Part shown: positions 1 to 5,377 of the stretch, in pieces | Numbering within the stretch: position 1 is the first letter of the stretch | Layout of the letters: every line of letters begins with the position of its first letter | Assembly: GCA_963621965.1 (NCBI GenBank) | Contig: CAVFGN010000063.1 | Location: forward strand, 1-5,377 | Length of the DNA stretch: 5,377 bases | Origin: JAEELC01 sp963621965 | GTDB lineage: Bacteria; Bacillota_I; Bacilli_A; Acholeplasmatales; Anaeroplasmataceae | Direction of reading: 5' to 3' | Program-made: the position numbers and the translations under genes | Notes under the pieces: model-generated | What the model saw: the letters and a program-made list of their open reading frames with translations, nothing else | What the model was told of the DNA's origin: nothing | The model's database searches: none

Positions 1-1556
1 GTAGAGAAATGGATAACCACTTTGAATGTATGTGGGATATGTATAGAGATGTAGAATCTATTGAAACACCAGGTGTTTCAGTACTTGATGAATATTACTG
101 GTTAAATAAGAAAGACCCTAACTATTCATTATGTCGTGCTAGTATTAATAGAGGTGAAAATGCACATACTGATGGATTATTTAAATTAGATAAGAAGTCA
201 GCACTTGCATTAACTAAATTGTTTATGACACCTGAAAGTGAACTTGAAGATAAGGAAATTCAAGAAGTATTACCAGAAAGTTTCTGGTCAACTAACTTCT
301 GGCTTTACTGGCAAACTATGTTTGCATTCCAAAGATGGTCAAGTGCACTTGAAATGAAGAGATATATTTGTAGATTTGTACATCATATCGATGGATTACC
401 TGATTTTAGTGCTTTAAGATTTACTAAATATAATCAATATGAGTCTATGATTTTACCACTTGTAAAATATCTTGAACGTCATGGTGTAAAGATTACTTAT
501 GGTATTGATGTAAAGAATGTTGTAATTGATAATAAAGAAAATAAGAAGGTTGCAAAAAAGATTCAATACGTTGAAAAAGGTATTAATAAAGAATATAACT
601 TAACTGAAAATGATTTAGTTATTATTACAAATGGTTGTTGTACTGATACTTCTTGTTATGGAAGCCAAAATGTAGCACCTGATTTATCTCAAATTAAGAA
701 TGGTTATGGTGAATCATGGGATATGTGGAAAAACATTGCTAAACAAGCTTTACATGGTGAGTTTGGTAATCCTGATAATTTCTGTAGTCATGTTGACAGA
801 ACTAACTGGATGAGTGCTACTATACAAACAAGCGATGAAGAAATTATAGAGCATATTATTAAGGTTTGTAAGAGAGACCCAAGAGAAGGCAAGGTTACAA
901 CTGGTGGTATTGTAACAGTTAAAGATAGTACTGATAATTGGTATTTATCATGGACTATTAATCGTCAACCTCAATTCAAGGCTCAAGATAAGAATAGTGT
1001 CCTAATTTGGGTATATTCTTTAAATACTAATAGAAATGGTAACTATGTTAAGAAGCATATGAAGGACTGTACTGGTGCTGAGGTGTGTATGGAATGGTTA
1101 TATCATATTGGTATTGATGAATCTAAGATTAAAGATTATGCAGATAATAGATGTAATACCACTACATGCTATATGCCATATATTAATGCATTCTTTGAAC
1201 CAAGAAAGAAAGAAGATAGACCATTAGTAGTTCCTCAAGGAGCTGTAAACTTTGCATTCGTTGGTCAATTTGCAGAAACTCCAAGAGATACAATCTTTAC
1301 TACAGAATATTCTATTCGTACAGGTATGGAAGCTGTTTATACATTGCTTAATATAGATAGAGCTGTTCCTGAAGTATGGGGTAGCCAATATGATGTAAGA
1401 GAATTATTAAGAGCTGGATACTATGGCCTTGATAAGAAGTCTTTAGAAGAAGTACCACTATCTTTCAAAGAAAGAACTGCATTAAAGCTATTAAAGAAGA
1501 AGGTTAAGAACACTGATATTGAAATTCTTCTTAAAGAAAGTGGATTAATTAAATAA
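1..1556 (+). CDS. ohyA: Oleate hydratase (MCRA family), 5'-truncated by the window edge
   Basis: FAD-dependent fatty acid double-bond hydratase, which adds water to oleate-type cis-9 unsaturated fatty acids to give 10-hydroxy fatty acids; the family acts at the inner face of the membrane and is linked to detoxifying unsaturated fatty acids. The frame is open to base 1 and reads G-R-E before the Met at base 9, matching the family's GGREMxNHFE motif, so that Met is internal and roughly 80 N-terminal residues (including the FAD GxGxxG site) lie outside. Numbering from that Met: the preceding Glu and Tyr119 are 119 residues apart, the same spacing as the catalytic Glu/Tyr pair I recall from S. 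aureus OhyA (E82/Y201). Other family blocks are YNQYES (141-146), ITNGCCTDTSCYG (206-218), FVGQFAETPRDTIFTTEYS (417-435) and a basic, helical C-terminus (about 485-515). The visible 515 residues fit a protein of about 590-600. The gene ends in tandem TAA TAA and has its own terminator, so it is separate from the downstream operon. Confidence 0.95.
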   Translation, partial: REMDNHFECMWDMYRDVESIETPGVSVLDEYYWLNKKDPNYSLCRASINRGENAHTDGLFKLDKKSALALTKLFMTPESELEDKEIQEVLPESFWSTNFWLYWQTMFAFQRWSSALEMKRYICRFVHHIDGLPDFSALRFTKYNQYESMILPLVKYLERHGVKITYGIDVKNVVIDNKENKKVAKKIQYVEKGINKEYNLTENDLVIITNGCCTDTSCYGSQNVAPDLSQIKNGYGESWDMWKNIAKQALHGEFGNPDNFCSHVDRTNWMSATIQTSDEEIIEHIIKVCKRDPREGKVTTGGIVTVKDSTDNWYLSWTINRQPQFKAQDKNSVLIWVYSLNTNRNGNYVKKHMKDCTGAEVCMEWLYHIGIDESKIKDYADNRCNTTTCYMPYINAFFEPRKKEDRPLVVPQGAVNFAFVGQFAETPRDTIFTTEYSIRTGMEAVYTLLNIDRAVPEVWGSQYDVRELLRAGYYGLDKKSLEEVPLSFKERTALKLLKKKVKNTDIEILLKESGLIK

Positions 1557-1566
1557 TAAGTAAATT

Positions 1567-1592
1567 AGGTAACGGGGGACCGTTACCTTTTT
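1567..1592 (+). terminator. Intrinsic terminator of the oleate hydratase gene
   Basis: A 9-bp stem AGGTAACGG / CCGTTACCT closes a GGGA loop of the stable GNRA type and runs into TTTTT at 1588-1592. It starts 10 bases after the stop codon. The perfect stem, tetraloop and U-tract are the textbook form, so transcription from upstream should mostly stop here and the GntR operon needs its own promoter. Confidence 0.92.
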
Positions 1593-1599
1593 ATTATGC

Positions 1600-1628
1600 A
1601 AAATTGTCGGAAATAGTTTCACAATTTT
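1600..1628. repeat. 29-nt inverted repeat upstream of the operon promoter
   Basis: AAAATTGT (1600-1607) is the exact reverse complement of ACAATTTT (1621-1628). Between them GAAA (1610-1613) also pairs with TTTC (1617-1620) around a TAG loop, leaving only CG (1608-1609) unpaired on the left arm. The result is a nearly continuous 12-bp stem followed by TTTTTT (1625-1630, partly within the stem). It could be a second protein binding site upstream of the promoter, or a weak back-up terminator for the oleate hydratase transcript. Sequence alone does not decide; the AT-rich stem makes a strong terminator less likely. Confidence 0.5.
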
Positions 1629-1640
1629 TTATTTGTAGTC

Positions 1641-1669
1641 TTGTAATAAACTTGAAAAAAGACTAATAT
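1641..1669 (+). promoter_or_regulatory. Probable promoter of the GntR-AEC-GH28 operon
   Basis: TTGTAA (1641-1646) and TAATAT (1664-1669) are 17 bases apart, each matching the housekeeping consensus at 4 of 6 positions. An alternative is TTGAAA (1652-1657, 5 of 6) with TGATAT (1675-1680, 3 of 6), also 17 apart. Either choice puts the palindrome at 1666-1682 over the -10 element or start site, as expected for repression. A promoter is required here because a strong terminator lies just upstream; the exact hexamers are uncertain. Confidence 0.45.
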
Positions 1670-1685
1670 ATCACTGATATATCAC
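1666..1685. promoter_or_regulatory. Palindromic operator, probable binding site of the adjacent GntR regulator
   Basis: ATATATCA-C-TGATATAT (1666-1682) is a perfect 8+1+8 palindrome. A second perfect palindrome, TGATATATCA (1675-1684), overlaps it, and ATATATCAC occurs twice as a direct repeat (1666-1674 and 1677-1685), 11 bp apart, about one helical turn. It ends 17 bases before the regulator's ATG and overlaps the likely -10 or start site. FCD-type GntR proteins bind short palindromes as dimers and commonly repress their own operon; assignment to this regulator is inference from position and symmetry. Confidence 0.6.
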
Positions 1686-1699
1686 AAAAAGGAGAAATT

Positions 1700-2323
1700 A
1701 TGAGCCCATATGATTATATAAAAAAAGAAATAATATTAGCTCATCTTGAAGCAGGATCTGTATTTGATGAACAAGAAGTAGCTAAGCAATTAAATGTATC
1801 AAGAACACCAGTAAGAGAAGCTGTTTTAAGATTAGCTAGTGAAGGATATTTAACAATAATACCTAGAAAAGGTACACTAGTGTCTAATATATCGCTACGT
1901 GATATTAAAGAGGTATATGAATTTAGAATTATATTAGAATGTGCTTCAATAGATGAAATTAAACATATAGATAAATCTAAATTAGAATATTGGAAAGATT
2001 ATTTTAATAAAGCTATTCTTAAAGTTCAAGACTTAAATGAATATTCTACTGATGAACTTGAAAATGAAGATAGTGATAAATTATTTCATGAAGATATTAT
2101 TTCGTTTTTAGATAATAAATTAGTAAGTAAAGAAATAACTTTACTAATGGATAAGTCAGCTCGTATTAGATACACATCTAATATAAAGAATATTAATAGA
2201 TATATAGAGTCTTTAAAAGAACATATAGCTATTATAGATGCGCTTATAAAAGATGATAAATCTAGTGCTCAAAAATTAATGAAAGAACATTTATTAAGTT
2301 CTTTAAGAGGTTATAATTTATAA
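1700..2323 (+). CDS. GntR-family transcriptional regulator, FCD (FadR C-terminal) subfamily
   Basis: DNA-binding, ligand-responsive regulator of 207 residues, the usual size for FCD members. The N-terminal winged helix-turn-helix spans about residues 1-65: the recognition helix region VSRTPVREAVLRL (33-45), then EGYLTIIPRKGT (48-59) as the wing, are family hallmarks. The C-terminal all-helical FCD domain (about 70-200) keeps the full metal/ligand set: Asp126, His130, His175 and His197. The spacings D-x3-H and H-x21-H match metal-binding members such as LldR and Thermotoga TM0439 as I remember them, so the effector is probably a small carboxylate held near a divalent metal. AAGGAG (1689-1694) lies 5 bases before the ATG. 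It is first in the operon; its TAA shares its last A with the ATG of the transporter gene, implying translational coupling. It probably represses its own operon through the palindrome at 1666-1682. The ligand is unknown; a uronate or related acid is suggested by the GH28 gene. Confidence 0.93.
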   Translation: MSPYDYIKKEIILAHLEAGSVFDEQEVAKQLNVSRTPVREAVLRLASEGYLTIIPRKGTLVSNISLRDIKEVYEFRIILECASIDEIKHIDKSKLEYWKDYFNKAILKVQDLNEYSTDELENEDSDKLFHEDIISFLDNKLVSKEITLLMDKSARIRYTSNIKNINRYIESLKEHIAIIDALIKDDKSSAQKLMKEHLLSSLRGYNL

Positions 2324-3261
2324 TGGATTTAGCACGTATTTCGCTTGAACAAGTATTTGTAATGTTCATAATGATTTTCTTAGGATTTTTACTAGTTAAA
2401 CTTAAATTAATTGATATTTCTAGTAAAAAGAGTCTATCTAATATTTTGGTTTATTTAGTAGTACCATTTATGATCGTTAATTCTTATCTTACTACAGACT
2501 TTGATGAATCTATAGCGCAAAATATAGGTTATGCATTCTTATCAAGTTTTATATTACTTGTAGTAGGTATTATAGTAACATTTATAGTAACTATATTCTT
2601 TAAAACAGATGATAAACCAGTACTTCAATTTGGATTAAGTTTTTCAAATGCAGCATATATGGGATTCCCATTAATTGAGGCTATGTTTGGAAGCGATGGT
2701 TTAATTTATGCATCTTGTTTTGTATCAGTATTTAATATCTTACTTTGGACAATAGGATATATGACTGTATCACATAACTTTAATATAAAAGATGCACTTA
2801 AAGCTATATTAAAGACTCCAGTAATTTATTCTTTAATTATAGGATTAATATTATTCTTTGCTCGTGTAAGTGTACCAGATGTTATTTCAAAACCACTTTC
2901 AATGATTGGTTCTATGAATACTCCCATCTCAATGATTATTACTGGTATGATTATTGCATCTAGTAACATTAAAGGAGTACTTAAGAATAAATATTTATGG
3001 CTTACAACTGCAATAAGATTAGTATTTATACCTCTTATTTGTTTAGCTATAGTTTATTTATTAAGCTTATGTAATATTGATGTTAAAGTATTACAAATAG
3101 TATTTATTCTTGAAGCTTGTCCGGTAGCCGCTATTACCTCAATATTTGCAATTAAGTTTAATTATAATGAGGATCTAGCTGGAAGTTGTGTTGTAGTATC
3201 TACGCTACTTTCAATTATTACACTACCATTGTTTACATTACTAATTACAAACATATTATAG
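2323..3261 (+). CDS. AEC-family (auxin efflux carrier-type) membrane transporter
   Basis: Integral membrane carrier of 312 residues, typical for bacterial AEC proteins (TC 2.A.69), which move small organic acids such as malate or malonate. About ten hydrophobic segments can be seen: near 10-29, 40-57, 68-93, 104-122, 127-148, 165-181, 191-213, 224-248, 255-277 and 285-310, in two halves of five. Family motifs are SNAAYMGFPL (108-117) in the fourth segment and EACPVAA (264-270) in the ninth, with Pro residues in the corresponding places of both halves, as expected for crossover helices in the BART superfamily fold. The ATG overlaps the regulator's stop by one base (TAATG); the nearest Shine-Dalgarno-like AAGAGG (2305-2310) is 12 bases away, so translation probably depends on coupling. 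Substrate cannot be read from the sequence. Context suggests import of a galacturonate-type acid or its product, which would be unusual for AEC; export of an acidic end product is an alternative. Confidence 0.9.
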   Translation: MDLARISLEQVFVMFIMIFLGFLLVKLKLIDISSKKSLSNILVYLVVPFMIVNSYLTTDFDESIAQNIGYAFLSSFILLVVGIIVTFIVTIFFKTDDKPVLQFGLSFSNAAYMGFPLIEAMFGSDGLIYASCFVSVFNILLWTIGYMTVSHNFNIKDALKAILKTPVIYSLIIGLILFFARVSVPDVISKPLSMIGSMNTPISMIITGMIIASSNIKGVLKNKYLWLTTAIRLVFIPLICLAIVYLLSLCNIDVKVLQIVFILEACPVAAITSIFAIKFNYNEDLAGSCVVVSTLLSIITLPLFTLLITNIL

Positions 3262-3268
3262 GTGGATT

Positions 3269-4420
3269 ATGAAATATATTATTAAGACAACATATCATAT
3301 TGATGATATAACAAATGCAATAGAAAAATTAGAATCTGGAGATGAATTAGTACTTTCAAAGGGTACTTACTATACAGCTCCATGGGATTTAAAAAGTGAT
3401 ATTATTATAACACTAGAGGCTGGTGCTAGAGTATTCTTTACTCATGATAAATCATATTATAATGAAAAGAGATTTATTCGTTTTGAAGGTGTAGAATGTT
3501 TTGGTAACCATCCATTAATTTATGCTTTAAATTGTAAGAATATTACAATTCAAGGTGATGGTGAATTACATGGTAATGGTGTAGTTTATTATACTTATAA
3601 GAAACTTCAACAAGCAGACTGCGACGCTTTATGTAGAGCTGAATATAATCATGTAGCTGTAGAGAACAGAGTAGGTGACTTGTCTAAAACATATCTTAGA
3701 CCTGACTTTATTGAATTTGTAAATTGTGAGAATGTATTACTTAAGGACTTTAAGATATTTGATTCTCCAATGTGGACAATACACCCTGTTTATTGTAAGA
3801 ATGTATCAATACTAGGACTTACTATTTCATCTGATGGTCCTAACACAGATGGAATTGACCCTGATAGCTGTGATAATGTGTTAATTGAGAAGAATACTAT
3901 TATGACTGGAGACGACTGTATAGCAATAAACTCTGGATTAAATGAAGATGGTATTAGAGTTGGTATTCCTTGTACTAGAGTTGTAATTAAGAATAATAAG
4001 TTCTTAAAAGGTCATGCAGCAATCGCAATTGGTTCTGGTATGAGTGGTGGTGTTGAAAACATTCACGCATTTGATAATATTGTTGATGGATGTGAACGTG
4101 GTATAAGAGTTAAATCTATGCCAGGTCGTGGAGGATATGTTAAAAATATCTTATTTGAAAATATGACCATCAAGAATACTAAAGATGCAATTGAATTAAC
4201 TATGGATTACCCATCATCTTCTAGTAAGCCATTAACTAGAATATATCCACATTTTGAAGATTTTAATTTTATTAATATAGATATCACTAATTCTAAAAAT
4301 GGATTTATTGCATTAGGTTTATCTGATAACTATATTAAGAATGTTCATCTTGAAGGTGTAACATTTGAAAGCTGTGAAAATGATACTGATATTAAGTATG
4401 CTTTCGTTGCTATAAAATAA
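3269..4420 (+). CDS. Glycoside hydrolase family 28 (polygalacturonase-type), predicted cytoplasmic
   Basis: Parallel beta-helix enzyme of 383 residues that should hydrolyse alpha-1,4 links between galacturonic acid residues, probably as an exo-acting enzyme on short oligogalacturonides. The GH28 active-site set is present: NTDGID with Asp194, TGDDC with Asp215 and Asp216 (the three catalytic Asp), GHAAIAIGS with His249, and RGIRVKS with Arg280 and Lys282 for carboxylate binding. The block SPMWTIHP (166-173) is typical of bacterial exo-type GH28 proteins. The N-terminus (MKYIIKTTYHIDDITNAIEK) is charged and lacks a hydrophobic signal segment, so the enzyme should stay in the cytosol and act on imported oligomers. 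It lacks extra domains and is shorter than many secreted pectinases. The Shine-Dalgarno AGGTGG (3260-3265) overlaps the transporter's TAG stop and sits 3 bases before the ATG, so the two genes are tightly coupled. A related enzyme acting on another uronate-containing glycan (rhamnogalacturonan or xylogalacturonan) cannot be excluded. Confidence 0.9.
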   Translation: MKYIIKTTYHIDDITNAIEKLESGDELVLSKGTYYTAPWDLKSDIIITLEAGARVFFTHDKSYYNEKRFIRFEGVECFGNHPLIYALNCKNITIQGDGELHGNGVVYYTYKKLQQADCDALCRAEYNHVAVENRVGDLSKTYLRPDFIEFVNCENVLLKDFKIFDSPMWTIHPVYCKNVSILGLTISSDGPNTDGIDPDSCDNVLIEKNTIMTGDDCIAINSGLNEDGIRVGIPCTRVVIKNNKFLKGHAAIAIGSGMSGGVENIHAFDNIVDGCERGIRVKSMPGRGGYVKNILFENMTIKNTKDAIELTMDYPSSSSKPLTRIYPHFEDFNFINIDITNSKNGFIALGLSDNYIKNVHLEGVTFESCENDTDIKYAFVAIK

Positions 4421-4425
4421 TTAAT

Positions 4426-4477
4426 AAGAGGTTGTAAAATAACTTGTTTTTAAAAAAGGAATTTTACAGCCTTTTTT
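4426..4477 (+). terminator. Intrinsic terminator of the GntR-AEC-GH28 operon
   Basis: GGTTGTAAAAT (4430-4440) pairs with ATTTTACAGCC (4461-4471) over 11 bp with one G-T wobble, extended outward by A/T pairs between 4426-4429 and 4472-4475. TTTTTT follows at 4472-4477. The 20-nt loop is itself partly self-complementary (CTT...AAG), so the hairpin may be longer. It begins 5 bases after the GH28 stop codon. The matching A-run on the left arm means it may also work on the opposite strand. Confidence 0.85.
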
Positions 4478-4580
4478 AATGGCTTGAATTAGTTGAAATA
4501 ACAAAATAGATATAGAAATCTTTTTATTACTAATATATTTATCATTAGATAAGATATCCTATTGAATGTAAATTATTTTA

Positions 4581-4811
4581 GGTGTAACGCATGAGCACGA
4601 ATGATTTAGTTGGTTTCGGAATTGATTCAAATACTGAAATCCATTGTGGTGAGGCTGTGAATTTTTACTATTGAATTGAGTGTTTGTAAGGCGCATTAAG
4701 ACAGTCTTAGTTAGACCATATTTCGATGATTGGTGAATTCAATATGACTCTACTCTTATATAGAACGATGCATAAATGTCTATAAAATACAACCGACTAG
4801 TTTGGAATGGA
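4581..4811 (+). ncRNA. Candidate structured non-coding RNA of unknown family
   Basis: This ~230-nt stretch is about 35% GC (81 of 230 by hand count), against about 18% in the 100 bases before and about 21% in the 370 bases after, and no reading frame in it exceeds about 27 codons. It folds by hand into a nested structure. A closing stem pairs 4606-4615 with 4791-4800 (10 bp, two U-G). Inside are a hairpin 4624-4629/4635-4641 (one bulged A), a 9-bp stem 4669-4677/4736-4744 that encloses hairpins 4695-4700/4706-4711 and 4715-4718/4731-4734, and a hairpin 4759-4764/4779-4784. The U-G pairs would be A-C mismatches on the other strand, favouring the + strand. A possible pseudoknot joins TCCATT (4640-4645) to AATGGA (4806-4811). 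I see no clear promoter or terminator, so ends are approximate. It does not resemble tmRNA, RNase P, SRP or T-box RNA as I know them; a Firmicutes orphan RNA of this size class, such as the raiA motif, is possible but untested. Confidence 0.5.
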
Positions 4812-5190
4812 ATTTAAAGTAACAGATGATGGAAGAACATAATTTATATATGAAGATTAAAATTTATTAACAAAGAACTAATATTTAATAAATCGATTTT
4901 ATTGAAACTTAAAATGTAATTATTTTTAAGCAAACATAAATTAAAACCTTAAATTTAGAAAATATTTATTGTTTTTTTAAAATATAGTTGATAGTTTATA
5001 AAAATTGTTTAGCGGAAGACTCTCAATAAAAACTATATGTTTTAATTATGTGTTTAATTTTGAAAATGGCATTATAGAGGTTAGAGAAAATAATAGTATA
5101 TCAACAAATTGATGATAAACGTGAATGGCTTTGTGCGAAATAATATTTCAAAATGAGCTGAAAACACCAAAAAAAATACATAAAGCAAGT
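4812..5190. other. AT-rich intergenic stretch without a recognisable gene
   Basis: About 21% GC, with frequent stops in all + frames. Two hairpin-capable spots stand out. ATTTATTAA (4862-4870) pairs exactly with TTAATAAAT (4885-4893) around a 14-base loop; it is all A/T and may be chance or a weak 3' end for the upstream RNA candidate. ATATAGTT (4982-4989) pairs with AACTATAT (5031-5038), with TTTAT/ATAAA (4995-4999/5026-5030) continuing inside after a bulge, giving an imperfect hairpin with a GC-richer loop AGCGGAAGACTCTC (5011-5024). A local GC rise at about 5111-5160 has no convincing frame or structure. The stretch may be long untranslated DNA, a decayed gene or a second small RNA; none can be supported. 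Confidence 0.4.
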
Positions 5191-5191
5191 G

Positions 5192-5220
5192 TTGACAAAT
5201 TATAATATAAGAATTATAAT
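5192..5220 (+). promoter_or_regulatory. Perfect-consensus housekeeping (sigma-A type) promoter
   Basis: TTGACA (5192-5197) and TATAAT (5215-5220) both match consensus at 6 of 6 positions with the ideal 17-base spacer; transcription should start near 5227. A 10-bp direct repeat AATTATAATA occurs at 5198-5207 and 5212-5221, the second copy forming the -10 box; each contains the palindrome ATTATAAT, which could be a repressor site or just a result of base composition. The start of a gene with a strong ribosome binding site follows 20-27 bases downstream. Confidence 0.88.
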
Positions 5221-5246
5221 AATAACAATTAAGGGGAGATGGTATA

Positions 5247-5377
5247 ATGTTTTTAAATGTATTTGAAGTAGTAATAATATTACCTACACAATTGAAAATG
5301 TTAAATCAAATTTTGAAAAAGATTATTGCAAAATCTACTACATATGTTCAAGCTTGTTATGTCCATAATGAATCATT
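5247..5377 (+). CDS. Start of an unidentified gene, truncated by the window end
   Basis: The ATG at 5247 opens a frame that stays open for 43 codons to the window edge (first residues MFLNVFEVVIILPTQLKMLN). AAGGGGAG (5231-5238) is a strong Shine-Dalgarno sequence 8 bases before the ATG, and a perfect promoter lies upstream at 5192-5220, giving a leader of about 20 bases. I do not recognise the product. The visible part has a short hydrophobic run (VFEVVIILP, 5-13) too short to be a confident membrane segment, followed by a Lys-rich, probably helical stretch (15-29) and two later polar residues groups; no catalytic or binding motif can be seen. The signals argue for a real, well-expressed gene rather than a chance frame, but with 131 bases the frame itself is weak evidence. 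Confidence 0.55.
   Translation, partial: MFLNVFEVVIILPTQLKMLNQILKKIIAKSTTYVQACYVHNES

Noticed and set aside
9..11. ATG at 9 as the true start of the first gene
   Set aside because: The frame is open to base 1 and encodes the family's G-R-E just before this Met, so the gene starts upstream of the window.
1608..1621. Catabolite-responsive element (cre)-like sequence in the upstream inverted repeat
   Set aside because: Only about 7 of 11 constrained positions match and the central CG is missing.
3293..3309. ATATCA/TGATAT pieces resembling the operator inside the GH28 gene
   Set aside because: They are imperfect, with different spacing, and encode ordinary residues near the protein's start; no reason to think the regulator binds here.
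4646..4660. GGTGAGGCT resembles the start of the M-box (ykoK) magnesium riboswitch
   Set aside because: The other conserved M-box blocks are not found downstream and no magnesium transporter gene follows closely; a 9-base match is not enough.
4591..4674. 27-codon open frame starting ATGAGCACG
   Set aside because: No Shine-Dalgarno sequence, an in-frame stop two codons before the ATG, no recognisable product, and it overlaps the stems of the RNA candidate; the frame is better explained by the GC-richer composition.
5002..5112. 36-codon stop-free stretch, possibly part of a decayed gene
   Set aside because: No start codon, no ribosome site and no family resemblance; too short to separate from chance.
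5125..5205. 26-codon frame beginning MALCEIIFQN
   Set aside because: No ribosome binding site, and it runs into the perfect promoter at 5192-5220.

Overview
The window looks like chromosomal DNA from a low-GC Firmicute (Bacillota), probably a gut-associated Bacilli/Erysipelotrichia- or Clostridia-like lineage. The genes are strongly A/T-biased, starts are ATG with AAGGAG-type ribosome binding sites, tryptophan is TGG and stops are TAA/TAG, so there is no sign of a recoded UGA. The lineage is inferred from composition and gene families only.

Layout, all on the + strand. Positions 1-1556 hold the 3' part of an oleate hydratase gene that began upstream of the window; it ends at a clean intrinsic terminator (1567-1592). 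Positions 1593-1699 are a short regulatory region with a 29-nt inverted repeat, a probable promoter and a perfect 17-bp palindrome just before the next gene. Positions 1700-4420 are a tight three-gene operon: a GntR/FCD repressor-type regulator, an AEC-family membrane transporter overlapping it by one base, and a GH28 polygalacturonase-type glycosidase without a signal peptide, 7 bases further on. A long hairpin with a T-run (4426-4477) ends it. The simplest reading is a ligand-controlled cassette in which the transporter imports an acidic sugar or short oligogalacturonide, the cytoplasmic GH28 enzyme cleaves it, and the FCD regulator senses the substrate or a product and controls its own operon through the palindrome. 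The substrate is inferred from the GH28 family only.

Positions 4478-5190 contain no gene-length reading frame. Inside this very AT-rich stretch (about 18-21% GC in its flanks) lies a ~230-nt island of about 35% GC (about 4581-4811) that can be folded by hand into a nested multibranched structure closed by a 10-bp stem. I regard it as the best candidate for something undescribed in this window: a structured non-coding RNA on the + strand. I could not match it to a family from memory.

At the right end a perfect consensus housekeeping promoter (TTGACA, 17 bases, TATAAT) and a strong ribosome binding site precede the first 43 codons of a gene that runs off the window and that I do not recognise.
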